From positions 372,001 through 436,000 of the forward strand of contig JARVKI010000025.1 of assembly GCA_036674765.1 (NCBI GenBank): DNA of 64,000 bases, written 5' to 3'. Positions 24,304-35,823 of this stretch are shown here, piece after piece. The position numbers and the translations under genes are program-made. The DNA comes from Seiridium cupressi. Lineage: Eukaryota; Ascomycota; Sordariomycetes; Amphisphaeriales; Sporocadaceae. How positions within the stretch are numbered: the first letter of the stretch is position 1; each line of letters starts with the position of its first letter. The notes under the pieces are model-generated. The model was not told the origin of the DNA, made no database searches, and saw only the letters and a list, made by a program, of their open reading frames with translations.

Positions 24304-25566
24304 CTAGACATTTTCCGTCTTCAACTGCTTGTCCATGACCACAGCTTCTCCCAGCTTTCCGCGCAATGCAGCTGCGGCTTTCTCGCCTGCGCGCTTCTTG
24401 AGCACGTTTTCGATGAAGGCCTCGCCAGCCTTGTAGCTGCTGCGAACCAATGGTCCACTTGCAACATACAAGAAACCCATGTCCAGTGCTCGCTGGCGCC
24501 ACATCTCGAATTCGTCCGGTGTGACATACTTCTCCACCTTCAAGTGACGCTTGGTCGGGCGCATGTACTGACCAAACGTGACGACATCGACATTGGCCTT
24601 GCGTAATTCCTTCAGCGCGTCCTCAAGTTCGTGTTCCTGCTCTCCCAATCCAAGCATCAAACTCGTCTTAGTGATAACGTCCTCAGCGCCCTTGACTTCT
24701 TTCACGTGAGCGAGCACGCTCAAGCTCTGCCTGAACGTCGCTCTTCGGTCGCGCACATACGGCGTGAGTGCTTCCACTGTCTCGACGTTGTGCGCAAAGA
24801 CATCCAAACCACTTTGAGCCACGATCTCAACCATGTCTAATTTGCCCATGAAATCTCCTGTCAGTGCCTCTACCAGCAAGCTGGGCTTCTTCTGTTTGAT
24901 CTTTCGAATCGTTTCTGCGAAATGTCTCGCGCCGCCATCGGCCAGATCGTCACGATCGACAGTCGTCAGCACAACATATCCCAGGCCCCATCTCGCCAAC
25001 GCCTCGGCCGTGTTCTCGGGCTCATGGGGATCGAGCGGTGCCGGATTCCTGTTTGTCTTGACACTGCAGAATCTGCATCCACGTGTGCACGTATCACCCA
25101 TCAGCATGATGGTCGCTGTGGCTGCGTTCTTGTTGTCGCCACCCCAGCAATCTGAGATGTTCGGGCATCGTGCCTCTTCGCAAACAGTGTGAAGACCGAG
25201 GCCACGTAGGTCGGACTTTATCTTCTTGTAGTTGTCGTTGCCAGCTGGAATGGGCGTCTTCAGCCACTCGGGCAGGCGTGTGATGGTTCGTCGGTTTGAG
25301 GCGGGTCCGACTTCGGCGGTTCGCAGGGTGTATGCTTCGGTCGGCGGAAGGGACGAGTCGCGCGTGGAGACGAATTCGTCAAGGGAAGACACCGTCGTGT
25401 TCTTGAAGTACGTCGGTCGTCGCGCAGGCGTCGCAGCTTGTGATGAGGTTGCTGGTGATGGCGTTTCCGGGACGGTGGCGTAAGACCTGACGGCACTGAA
25501 TGATGCACCGGCCGCCCGCTGGATAGGAGCGCGCAGGCGCTGGAGGCATGCTGGGGTCGAAGCCAT
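24304..25566 (-). CDS. LIP5: lipoyl synthase, mitochondrial
   Basis: Radical-SAM enzyme that inserts two sulfurs into protein-bound octanoyl groups to make lipoyl cofactor for pyruvate dehydrogenase, 2-oxoglutarate dehydrogenase and glycine cleavage; it acts in the mitochondrial matrix. Intronless, 420 residues from the ATG at 25566. The N-terminus ([16 protein letters not shown], then Ser/Thr-rich to about residue 60) is a mitochondrial presequence. The auxiliary cluster ligands are Cys129, Cys134 and Cys140 ([13 protein letters not shown]). The radical-SAM cluster ligands are Cys160, Cys164 and Cys167 (CTRGCRFC). Conserved [23 protein letters not shown] and the C-terminal VRSSYKAGE serine motif are present. 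It is the clearest housekeeping gene in the window. The symbol follows the yeast gene; bacteria use lipA. Confidence 0.97.
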   Translation of the reverse strand: MASTPACLQRLRAPIQRAAGASFSAVRSYATVPETPSPATSSQAATPARRPTYFKNTTVSSLDEFVSTRDSSLPPTEAYTLRTAEVGPASNRRTITRLPEWLKTPIPAGNDNYKKIKSDLRGLGLHTVCEEARCPNISDCWGGDNKNAATATIMLMGDTCTRGCRFCSVKTNRNPAPLDPHEPENTAEALARWGLGYVVLTTVDRDDLADGGARHFAETIRKIKQKKPSLLVEALTGDFMGKLDMVEIVAQSGLDVFAHNVETVEALTPYVRDRRATFRQSLSVLAHVKEVKGAEDVITKTSLMLGLGEQEHELEDALKELRKANVDVVTFGQYMRPTKRHLKVEKYVTPDEFEMWRQRALDMGFLYVASGPLVRSSYKAGEAFIENVLKKRAGEKAAAALRGKLGEAVVMDKQLKTENV

Positions 25567-27290
25567 ATTCAATTGCAGGTATTGCCAACAGTGCCTAACT
25601 CAATCTGAAGTCTAGATGTTGATGAGCGTCCAAAGAGACGGAAGCTCGCGGGACTTCTGTAAAGTTGATTACGAGATGTGCGATCGCCATTGGTCCCATT
25701 CAAAAATTCGGAGCTGTCGGGTTGGGGCGGGAATTGCCGGCCCAGCGGTTTGGCACGTCCGGCACCAGTCAGTGGCGAAGCGCATCAACGATATTGAGGG
25801 GCGACCGCCTCCAACGGTCGGGGACATGTGAGCTCTTATATAAACCTCTGCCACGAGATTGACTGCAGCCTCGAAGGCTTGCGTGGTCCTAATGCTACTA
25901 ATTAAATACAATATCTTCACCCTCGAGCCTAGTTTCTCTGTTCCCCATGCACAAGAGCCTTCTACAAACGCTCGAGGTAGTGCGCAAATTGCTCCCCAAT
26001 CTGTAACAGGCCAGGTTCTCCCGCATGAAGAACCCCATGAACGTTGGTAGCAATTTCGGCCTTGCGCACGTCGAAATGTTGGTCACAGGGCCAGCCGTAG
26101 ATTCGAGCGGCTGTGTTATATGTCGTTACGAGTGATCTAAGCATGGTATGTCAATTTTCACCTCGACCTTGTGCTTCCCTGCGATATGGTCCCTAGGACA
26201 ATCACTTGTATCAGCGCAGCGGCCATTCCTCTGGTAGCAAATCGTGTAGAACAACTACGTTCCAAAAAGACCCGTAGGCGAAAAGCATATGGGGCTTGAA
26301 CACGCGTCTAGTATTGTCTTTGTGGTGGATTGGCGAGCTCATCTCTTGTTAGCTCTTCCGGCATGATAATCGCTAGGTATCGCCATGCTCGGCATCAGGA
26401 CTTATGATCATTCGAGCAAATGATGATTTGGCAGAGATGACGATGATTCCCTCATTGGCCCTTTTCTGCACGATATCTTTGTGCAAACACCAAGGTACTA
26501 TGGCAAGCCAAATCTCGCCAAGATTATTTTCAAGTATAATAGAATTTTCGTCTGATCTCTATGCTTCAATTACGCAGTGCAGCATGCGGGAATTGCTTCA
26601 GACGGCAGCTCGGATATCAACCACAGCATCCTGAGCGAGTTCTATTACGCTTGAATAGTCGCTCCTGTTAGTTCGATCAGAGAACTGATCCATGAGATTA
26701 ATATTATTTCCGTATGGAGCGTTTCTATGAGGGTAGGTAACCGCAATGGCGGAGTCTAGCTGAAAGCTATAGACAACATGCGTGAATGCGGTAGTATGTA
26801 AATGTCTTCTAGGTTTAGTATTACCTGCACCAGGGACGATTAGTTTCATAAAAGGTCACGTCGGGTAGACTGGGTAGAAAATGAACTCTGGCATACACCA
26901 AGTTTCGAGATGATGCGAGAACCGCAAGGGGACAATGTTTACTTTCTGGTACATGTAGTTAGTGTGTGTTTAAGGGGGAGTAATTGGCGACTAGAAGTGC
27001 TGGAAAGGGGTAGCGGGGGTCTACATTGCACAAACTGTATTAGTTCATACCACTAGACACCTGTTAGACCCGAAGCGGACATCGGCAAACGCCACTTCAT
27101 CTCCACAAGTCCGCTATGAGACATAGCAGATAGTTGCGATGATGGAAAAGTGGACTATGTATTAAATAGGCATTTTGGTGCATGACCACTTGTTAACGAT
27201 ACACGTCTAGAAAATGCCACTTCTACGCCTTCATCCGTTTGTCTCCCCGCCCTCCGTCGTAACCAAGAGGTCCACGTGTAGCTGCTCAAT
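25567..27290. other. intergenic, no recognisable gene
   Basis: About 1.7 kb between the lipoyl synthase start and the Ser/Thr-rich gene. Short frames on both strands overlap each other and show no domain. A possible 5' exon of the Ser/Thr-rich gene lies near the right end. Confidence 0.4.
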
Positions 27291-27356
27291 GTAAGCACTG
27301 CTGTATTCCTTCATTCTTTCGTGTATATTGTCATGGGTGCTTCATTTTCTTTTTAG

Positions 27357-29142
27357 TCGAACCAGCTGGCAGGCGCTGCTCGTATTATTAGTGGTATAGT
27401 TCCACCCCTCACTACTTCGTACGCCTTCGACCCAAGCGACACAAATAACTTTGGCATCGTTGCTACCATCTCAAATAGTAAGGCTTTGGCATTGGACCCC
27501 ATTACAACCAGGCTAACAGCTGGGAGATGACAACCTGGGTGCTGTACCTGTTATCACATTTCCAGTGGCTACAGGTGTAACAACTGTCTCGTGTACAAAT
27601 TTCAATAACGGTGTTCTACCGCAGCAGGGCGCCGCAACAAATGTCCTCACTTGTGGCATCCCGAATACCTCCATTGCCCCTGGCACGGCTACGATTGGAT
27701 TTCAATGGGCTGCCGGATCAAAATACACTTTTTCATACGCCTTCTCGGTAGCGCCTACAGCAATGACCAAGACTGTGACCGTACCAGGAACCGTATATAC
27801 TACTTTACCAGCCTCTACGGTGCCAGAAACCACGGCCACGGTCACCACATTTGGCGCGACAGATACCTTGACAAGTACCGCTACACTTACAGGTGCATCT
27901 GCTACTTCATACACGGGATGCACAAGCTCAACGACATCAAGCACAATGGAGATCACAAGTTCGTCAGCATCAAGTGCAACGGAGACTACAGACTCGTCGA
28001 CGCTAAGTAAATCAGAGAGCATAAGCTCATCGCTGTCCACTGCATTTTCAACTGTAATAGAGAGTACGAGCTCGTCATCTTCAAGTGCGACTGCGAGCGC
28101 AACGGAGACTACAAGCTCGCAAATGGATACCGGAGGTTCGACCAGCTCATCAATTGCAATGGAAAGCACAACATCTTCCCTCACGACTGGAAGCTCTGCA
28201 AGCATATCCGCCTCTACCGATTCGTATTCCACTACTTCAACTACTGCATTCACCACCACTTCCAGCGCCACTTCAACACAAAGTAGACCCAGCTTGACAA
28301 TCACGATGGCTACCACTGAAGACCCTAGCTGCAGTTCAACTACCCGGGATGATTTCACAAATACTTCAAGCTCGTCCAGCACGACTCCGTGCAGTACAAA
28401 TGCCGGCAACGGAAACTCGACAAGCACATCAAAAGCGAACGGTGTTTCCTCCATCAGTTACTCCGCAAACCATGCCCTCAGTAGCGCACCAGAGTCTGGA
28501 ACCTCGGATATAACCTGTCAACCAGCACTTCCGTCGCTCTCCATCTCCTGCTCACAACTTTCCTCAGCACTATCTGAGCTAACTGGAAACGCAACTTCGA
28601 CCATTTCAACAAAGCCTACGAATCCAAGCGCAACTTCTCTGCCGTCAGCCCTTCAGTACGCCGTCCTGTCTGCTTCATCACCCTCTGGCTATCACGAAGA
28701 TGGTTCCGCTGGTGGCGGAGATGTTGAAAAACTTGATATAATATCTGCATTCACGGCCTCTGTCAATACATCTCCAGAGCCTCAATCACATCTTGACGAC
28801 ATGGCACATACTCTTGTTGTCATCACTATTACCGAGATGGTTTGGACAACCTGTGGATGCGAAGCGACACCACAACTGGAACGTCGTGTCAACCCAACAA
28901 CAGTATTGCCATCAGGCTATTCACCGCCTGACTACACCTATAGCGCTGTGGGTATTCCGACATTCACTGTTACAGCGACTTCCTATAGCACGGTCACAAC
29001 TAGCTCCCCAGATTTCAGTTCAGGTACAACAACCGTGACAACAGACGGGGGAACAACTACTATCACGGCAGATACAACTGCTACAGATGACCAGCGTACT
29101 ATAACTACCATTGATGGGTGTCCATCTACGACGTCGGCGTAG
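27357..29142 (+). CDS. Ser/Thr-rich secreted or cell-surface glycoprotein, 5' exon unresolved
   Basis: Probable secreted or wall-associated protein of unknown function. A clear exon starts after an acceptor at 27356 (NQLAGAARIISGIVPPL, then YAFDPSDTNNFGIVATISN). An intron begins at 27479 and its best acceptor gives in-phase continuation DNLGAVPVITFPVATGVTT, after which the frame is open to 29142. The first 100 residues form a compact, Cys-bearing domain (VSCTNFNNGV, LTCGIPNTSIAPGTATIGF). About 270 residues of Ser, Thr and Ala follow, typical of heavily O-glycosylated stalks. Further on, LERRVNP is a possible Kex2 site before a second Thr-rich region. The initiating ATG and signal peptide are not seen in the exon; a GTAAGC donor at 27291 marks an upstream exon. 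No GPI signal is visible at the end. Confidence 0.65.
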
Positions 29143-29858
29143 AATGTTCCTACCGATGTTTGGAAAAACAGGTTGATGAGAACCCCACAGGTCACCTGTG
29201 CGGTTTCTCCCTTAGTTAGTCCTCACGGCTGGGAGCTGAAGCTTCCCTCCTTCTCCTTCACCACCACAATACACTCACTTCCCTCACGTATTGCGCGTCC
29301 ATCACAGGTTGTCCCTGTGTATGAAGTTTTATATGCTGTCTAAATTGGAACGTTGCTATTCTCTTACGAGGGATTGTGGACCAATTAGATCGATTGCTAG
29401 AGAAAGCAATAGGATGCTCATCACGCGCGAGGAGACTAGCGGAAGTGGTGCATCAGTATGTGCTACATTCGAAGATCTGCAAGTTTTGGCTTACGATTCT
29501 GGCAGCAGCTTCGGTAATACAAGGCAGGCTTCTCTTTTGCTACGACGGCTTTGTCTATTGCGTTCCGGTCCTAGTTCATCATCTGCACCACAATCAGGAT
29601 CTAGTACTAATGGGAGATTTGTCGACGAACCGTGCCACCCAGCCGCGAAAGTTTGGTCCAGAACTTGATCGCCGTAAGCATTTGTCGGGATGAAGCCCCG
29701 CGAGGTCGGCGACCTCGATCGGCATCTACCGGTGGCGCCTGCGCGTCAGTCCCGTGCCAAGCCACCCATTACCATGTCAGGAGGCCCGATCAACATGTAA
29801 GCATGGGATCATTAGCTCGCGGCCTAGATGGATGAATACAAAGACTCGGGCCCGAATG

Positions 29859-29890
<32 letters not shown>

Positions 29891-30249
29891 TTTGAAACCT
29901 TTGTTTTAATGCTCTACTATTATTGGAAGTATATTCCGACTCCTTCCTTTTTCAAATCCTCTGACGGGTCGAGCAAAGAGGGGCGGGGACAGTTGACGAG
30001 CATATGCTGCCACCAAGACTAAAACTACAGTCCACTAACAAGGTAAGATCGGTCCATGTTTCAGTATCAAGAAGTACTTGGAATGATTTTGGGTCTGCGG
30101 CGTGGCAGAGCCCATCCTGTTATTTGTAGGAAAAGAAATGTCCAGTGACGCAAACGTAGAGGATTCGTACAAGGGCACTATCTCGATATTTCAGATAATG
30201 CTGAGAAGTCGAAGTCTCGTGAAAGCTGAGGGTGACGGGAAGATGAAAT
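29143..30249. other. intergenic, no recognisable gene
   Basis: Open frames up to 125 codons (29291-29668) show no domain. The stretch contains the T26 run listed separately. Confidence 0.45.
29868..29893. repeat. poly-T run of 26 bases
   Basis: An uninterrupted T26. It could be the poly-A tail of a minus-strand retroposed element, but no target-site duplication or element body was found. A simple homopolymer is equally possible. Confidence 0.8.
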
Positions 30250-30250
30250 G

Positions 30251-30260
30251 TATATAAATA
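30251..30260 (+). promoter_or_regulatory. TATA box of the small cysteine-rich gene
   Basis: TATATAAATA lies 143 bp upstream of the ATG at 30403 and is followed by a C/T-rich leader. Its position and the pyrimidine-rich leader fit a strongly transcribed fungal gene. Confidence 0.55.
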
Positions 30261-30402
30261 GAGCGCGAATCCCCTCTCAAGTTGCCTCCTTTCCGATTAT
30301 TCCCAACTCACGCATTCCATCTCCTCACTAGACTGAATCGTCCGGACCCGGATCGCAACATACTACATCTTATTCCAAACCACCGCATTCCTCATTCTCA
30401 CA

Positions 30403-30798
30403 ATGAAGTTTACTCTTCTCTCAACCCTGGCGATCGCCCTCTTCTTCGCTGTCACGGTCATGTGACAGAAGTTCGTGCACGGACCATATGGCCCGTGCGC
30501 CATGTATATAAGTATCTAGACTGGGGCGCTGGAGAGGATTCCCTCCTCAGCGCAACAACTATTCATATGAGTACCCTTACATTCGCTCAGGCACAGGCTT
30601 ATGCTAAAGGTGGGGATGTCTGCCAAGTTCAGGGCAACACAGCCTGCGGATGTAACACTGGCCACCTTGTGAGTTAATTCATCATATTTCTGTTCGTCTT
30701 TTCTGACCTTTCGTCAGTTCAAATGCGAAAAGAAATCTAATGGAGGATTGAAATGGACAAACCATGGAAATTGTCCCAATAACCCGGGTGGTCTCTAG
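30403..30798 (+). CDS. small cysteine-rich secreted protein, 70 residues
   Basis: Effector-like small secreted protein of unknown function. Three exons join exactly in phase: 30403-30456 (18 codons), 30591-30668 (26 codons) and 30718-30798 (26 codons and stop). The first exon is a signal peptide (MKFTLLSTLAIALFFAVT), with likely cleavage after the TAQA that spans the junction. The mature chain of about 50 residues has five Cys (GGDVCQVQG, TACGCNTG, FKCEKK, HGNCPNNPG). An odd count would leave one free Cys or allow a dimer. The first intron is 134 bp and itself contains a TATA-like word, so alternative first exons are possible. The second intron is 49 bp with a CTGAC branch site. No homologue is recognised. 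The exon phase and signal peptide make a real gene likely. Confidence 0.75.
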
Positions 30799-31855
30799 TG
30801 TGTGGATGGAGCGTGCGTTAAATGATTACAAACAAGGGTCAGCATGGGTGACGCAGAATCTCCACCGAATCTGTGAGGTGGACTGTGCCATAGAAGGAGG
30901 ACCGGGGTGCGATATTTCCTAGTGTTTCCTACACCGTGGCCGCGATACCATTCTTTAAGTCGGTTCTTTCATAGCTGAAAGTGTTCGTAGTAGAATTGAT
31001 TTTCATATTGTGGGCAACAAACTGTAAAATGAACCATAAGGCGCATTAATTCAAGCTTGAACTGGAAGTGCTTTCGGTTGGCTAAGGTCTCCTGCTAGTC
31101 ACTATTAGTTCAAGGTCCACGTGGTGACGTAAAACGACTGACTATCTGAAAGTCAGGTGTAAATGAAAGATACTCGTAGTGGGTATACATATATCGAATC
31201 AGGATGAATAAAGCATTCGTATGTCGTATGCGATCCAGCCTCTGTCTGGACAGTGGACAGCCTGGCCTAGAGGTAAGCTTTACTTCCTTGCTTCCTCATA
31301 TACGTTAGCCAATACATGACAGTTCACACAGGTCGCATATTGGATGGTTTTCAATCTGACCTCTAGGCAGTCCTCACGGTGGTTTGGTTACTCCACGAGC
31401 TTCTCATTTTGGGACATGCCACACATCGCATTACCCAGACTGATGATGCTCGAAAGGGTTACTAGTTTCAAACAATGATTCGTTCATGATCATGCTGCCA
31501 TCAGCTGTTTGTGTCCGGGTTTATCGCCACAATCTTCTTGGCGTCGCCAAGCCGCCGGTGGGGCCATACAACACCACCAGTTCGAGAAGTAAAATGTAAA
31601 TCCGTGGTTGTTGGCTTCTCCAGCTTGAGGATCCGTGCAAAATGCAAGCTGTTCAGAAAATACATGGAATGCCTCTCAGTTGTGGGAGCAATCCTTAGTT
31701 CTGGCGGGTTCTCCCGGGCTATTTGTCCTGTCGCACCATCCACTTAAACCCACGCGTCGCCTTTGTTCGGATTTCATCTTGTGAATGGAACTAGGAAATC
31801 CAGCTATCCAGGAAGCCATGTGCCTTGGCATGGGGCTACGCTACCTGACATGTAC
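30799..31855. other. intergenic, no recognisable gene
   Basis: Opposed frames at 31501-31747 mirror each other and have no domain. Nothing else was seen. Confidence 0.45.
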
Positions 31856-32718
31856 CTAGTATGGGTGTCTGCCTAGCCTTCCAGTCTCGACCTTGATGTT
31901 AAGCTCTTCTTGTTGGACCTCGCTAAGAACCCGACCCGTGATCCGCTCAAGTTTATGTGTTCGGAGGAATCTGAGGTCTTTGAAGTCGTTTTCTAACGCA
32001 CGACAGAGCCACCCGGAATCTATACTGATATCCCCGTCCCCGATATCCTCTAGGTCGTTAGCCTTAAGGATCGATAACCTCTCTCCGCCCAGCAGAGGAT
32101 CGCTAGGCTGCAAAGCAACGAGCTTGCGTAGACCCCACAGTTTAGTCCATACCGAAGCTACGATTTTTTTCTTTGACTTAAGGTTCCCTAGTCTTCGTAC
32201 ATCCACGGCAATGGCTCGTGTCTGTGCCAGAATACCAGTACAAAGACAGTGAAACCGAAAGGCAAGCCATGTATCCTTGTCCATGTCGACAGCCAGGATG
32301 TCAATCTCAGGTTGGTATTTGCGCCGGTAATTTACCCTTGCGCCACTGGGAAGTATGTCGTATTCCAGAGTCGTAGCTCGCATGACACAGTCTCGAGCTT
32401 CTTGGCAAACCTGCATAATCCTAGGTATGCCTATGGAGATTGGCTTGAGCGGATCCTGAATCCACAAATTGAGCAACGACCAAGACGGATCCACCTTGAA
32501 GGTGCAGACGCTTGCCTGATTGAAGTCCTCGTTCCTGGACACTCGTTAGTACCCTTGGCTCAGCTAGCACCAATGCAAACGGTTGAGCTCTATGGTATTC
32601 TGCATATGAAGATGGCTTCCTTGCGACGTCGTTTTTCGCTTGGATTTACTTACCAAATCATGAGGCGAATCTCTAGGGGGAGGTGGGGAAATCGGGTGAA
32701 CGATGTCAAGGTAGACAT
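31856..32718 (-). CDS. 2EXR domain-containing protein
   Basis: Member of the large, uncharacterised fungal 2EXR family. Two exons: 32718-32654 (65 bp) and 32534-31856, with a 119 bp intron that has a perfect TACTAAC branch site and AG acceptor; 247 residues. The defining N-terminal motif is FTRFPHLPLEIRLMIWNE, split by the intron inside the Trp codon as in many family members. It is followed by PRIMQVCQEARDCVMRA, the usual check for neighbouring residues. The rest has no catalytic motif, and the C-terminal half is charged and helical. An in-frame ATG further upstream (32835) exists, but the shorter start places the motif at the usual distance. A second, damaged 2EXR gene lies 1 kb away. Confidence 0.82.
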
Positions 32719-33768
32719 GATACCGAAGAGGCGAATGAGGTGCGATGGAGAGATGCAACAGCTGGCGCGAGTTGCTGAGTTGTGTGGGTCGTGAAGAGAA
32801 CCATCAGCGATCTCAAATTCGGTGGGTGGGATCAATTTTGTCCTCGATGAGCTTGATGGCTGGAAGTTTCACTAAATTGATTCTTCTCGGGTGAATGCTA
32901 GCAAGGTCGTTAAAATCTTTATCGTAGCACGCGAACAACCTGTTGAGTCTGAGGTTCTTGCCGTAAAGATATCAGAGGAGGTGGGGTGGTTCTGCCTTGG
33001 AGTAAGACCTGTTGCTCCGATCAACTTCGGCAAGCTCACGGAGGTCAGTAGCCGCGGAAGGGCAACGAAGAAGAATTGACAGAGGAAGGCCACGAAATGA
33101 ATTAACTGAGAATTGCAGCCATGCCAAACGATGTATTCTAACCAAGATGCCAGCTACCACCATTTTGTGGGATCCTCTACTAGTGGTTTGAGTGCATGAA
33201 CCATCTCTTCATGCCATCTGGGTCTTCCGTCGCAAATTGCTTTCCCCCAATCTAGTCCGAAGTGAAATGGCTCCCCGAGCTTCTGTATCAAGAGTTGCAC
33301 TTCCCTGTAATCAGCTCCTCTTCTCGTCTTGCGCCCTTGGTCTCAATGAGGCTACAACCTCTCGCCCGGAGCGGTACCACTCGAGAAACCTCGACTGTTT
33401 GTCTAGGATTGTCGTGCGTAGCCCAAGTTGGACGAGGTAAGGATCGCCGTTCAATGCAATGCTCAAGTCTCATCCAATATAACCTTGTGCAACTTGGGCA
33501 TATGCTCTAGAATAACGCCCACGAGGTTTTCCCACAGTCTGGGTCGTGCAGCGTCTTCCGGAATGATAGCGACTGAAAGGATGAGTGTACGGACCTTTCG
33601 AAAAGTAGTTCGATAGTCGCGGCAATCAACACATAACTCTTGATCACATAACTCTAAGTGAGGTTTGTCGGATGACGCCTTGGAAGCCTCTACTAGGGTT
33701 CACAAGGGCAGCGTTAGGGGCCTTATCGAATCGGATGGCGTCAGATGGCATCAGCCTCTATCACAGCC
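32719..33768 (-). pseudogene. F-box/LRR-like remnant
   Basis: The minus strand shows separated coding-like pieces: VAFLCQFFFVALPRLLTSVS near 33090, resembling the end of a fungal F-box, and RTLILSVAIIPEDAARPRL, then ENLVGVILEHMPKLHKVIL around 33480-33600, resembling an LRR-like strand. Stops and frame changes separate them. No continuous model is possible, so this is probably a decayed F-box gene between the two 2EXR genes. The family call is tentative. Confidence 0.35.
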
Positions 33769-34790
33769 TTACGCGACTCCCGGCACACGTCCAATAGAGC
33801 AGGCATCTGACGAATATTCTATGTCATTGAGCTGGCGAAACCCATCCACAAACTGATCATTAAAAGCAATAAACCATATCTGAAAAAAGTACAATCCTCT
33901 TGTTCTCTCTGCCACCACCTGATAATTGCCTGGCGACATATCAATCAGAAGGCAATCCAAGGACTGATGATGGTCCCTGTCAAATATTTTCTTCCAGAGC
34001 TTCTCAACTCACCGGGTTTCGCCCAATGATTGATGACCACACTCAAATCTCCTGTCCGGGGGATCTTCCACTCATCGGTTGTTGCCTCGATGGGCTCAAA
34101 GCAAACCAGCGTATAGTTGCTGAACCATTTTATGTCCTCGACCTCAAGCAAATACTGTTTGCGAACTGACATTTCTCTTGGCCGTCCTACTGGTTGCCAC
34201 ATGACCATGGACAAATTTCCTGGGTGCCACGGAGATGCGGTATATGAACTTGGTACCAAAGAGCCCGACGTTATAGCATACACATGCCGCCAGTTGTCAA
34301 GGTCTTTGAACACCCCGTTGAGGAGTGATGAGTAATGATCTCCGCTGAATCGGATGTAAGGTTACAAGAATGCGAATAGCTTTCGTTCCATCCTAACAAT
34401 TTCAGCACTGCTCGTCGAGACTCATGGCAAGTTTGCAACATCGACCCCTGGGAGTAGACCGTGACGTAGAGGCGCAATTCGAAGTCGAGAGTGAAAGGAA
34501 AATTGCATGCTTCCGGCTCGACCTGTAAAGCTGCTTCCCTGTCATGCTTGTTAGATATTCATCAAGCAGATGACTGTATCAAGCACTTACCATATCATGC
34601 GTTGGATTTCGAGTGGAAGATCGGGAAACTTGATGAAGCTCGGGGCTTCCTCTATGTCGGCGATGGTGATGGCACCGTCGTCGGCGCAAGGACAAAACTG
34701 GTCACAATTTGTTGGTGGCCTATAATTTTGTGTTTTGCTGGAGCTTTGCGAGTGGATCGCAGCTGTGTCAAAACTTCACAAAAAGGTAGG
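33769..34790 (-). pseudogene. second 2EXR domain gene, two frameshifts
   Basis: Paralogue-type 2EXR gene. The motif SFIKFPDLPLEIQRMIWEA is split inside the Trp codon by an intron with a GTAAGT donor and a CTAAC branch, exactly as in the neighbour. QTCHESRRAVLKLLGW follows. The frame then shifts near 34359: one extra C would lead on to PYIRFSGDHYSSLLNG. It shifts again near 34008: one missing base between KPGE and EKLWKKIFDRDHHQ. The protein would continue to 33769. No ATG is found in the open frame upstream of the motif. With two separate one-base losses, either the gene is decaying or the sequence has indel errors. Confidence 0.6.
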
Positions 34791-35823
34791 GGATGCTTTG
34801 GCATTCAAATTTTCAAGCTTTGTTGTTTCCCGTTATTTCGCGCTGCTCGGCGAGTTGAAGGTTGCAGGCCAAGCCACAAGAAATACCATTGACGCGCCTT
34901 ACGCGCTAGCTCTTGCTTCGGGTCAAATCACTGTTGCACAATACTGCTGCAGTAATTATGCTGTGTGCTTTTGACCAGTTAACAACCGTGGACTCTATGG
35001 CTGACAACATTAACACTCGTTTCGTACTTCCCCCACCATTGTCTCCAGGCTCACTAGGATGAGCTGGAGCCATTGAATTAAGTGCTTGTTTCCAGAAGAA
35101 GAATTTGTCCTAAATCTTTTTTTATCATTCAATTCATGGTGTATGTTCATTTTTCGTAAATAGAATAAGGTCAACGGCACAAAAAAGAACTGCACCGCCA
35201 AGTGGTTGATCAAGTGTATCAAATTCCTCGCAAACGCCTTGACTACATCATTACCAGGACTTAATTGCTGCACTTTCCCTCTAGGCTCTCTCAGCTCGTA
35301 CTGTATGACATATCCAGTGCTGATGGGCAGCTTCAATTCCGAGCATGCATGAACCAAGTTTCTCGCCTCTCGATCCTCCTACAGATAACTTATGATGATC
35401 CAGGAACTTTCTTTGAGCTTGCCTGGCGTTGTCAGACTCGATCTGTTTCTTTGTTAGTCTGAGACTTTTTTTGTCTCAGCTTATGACATCAATGGAACCA
35501 ATAAGACTATTTCGTTTTATTCCTTTGACAAAATTTTCAGGATTTCGACGGCTAGGCGCCAAACACCATTGTCAAAGGTCGACGGACAATGTCTTTCAGG
35601 CTCCGGTTTTCCTTTCCATTCGACACAATGGACTTGGTATTCTTTGAGGCAGATGTCAGGCCGAGACATGGATAAAAGCCCAGGATGACTGCCCTGCTCA
35701 TCTCAATTCTCGAAGGAATACAAATCAAGCAATCAACCGACCAAGCAAGAAAGCAGATACCCTGGTGGTATTTATCAACATCCTCGAAGTAAACAATCGC
35801 TACAATCGACCCACTAGAACAAC
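34791..35823. other. intergenic, no recognisable gene
   Basis: Short frames on both strands overlap without domains. It contains the LPMO promoter at the right end. Confidence 0.45.

Noticed and set aside
27702..28454. 250-codon minus-strand frame
   Set aside because: It mirrors the Ser/Thr-rich coding region; the Val/Glu-rich translation is the expected antisense of Ser/Thr codons.
29868..29893. SINE or LINE tail at the T26 run
   Set aside because: No target-site duplication or element body could be found.
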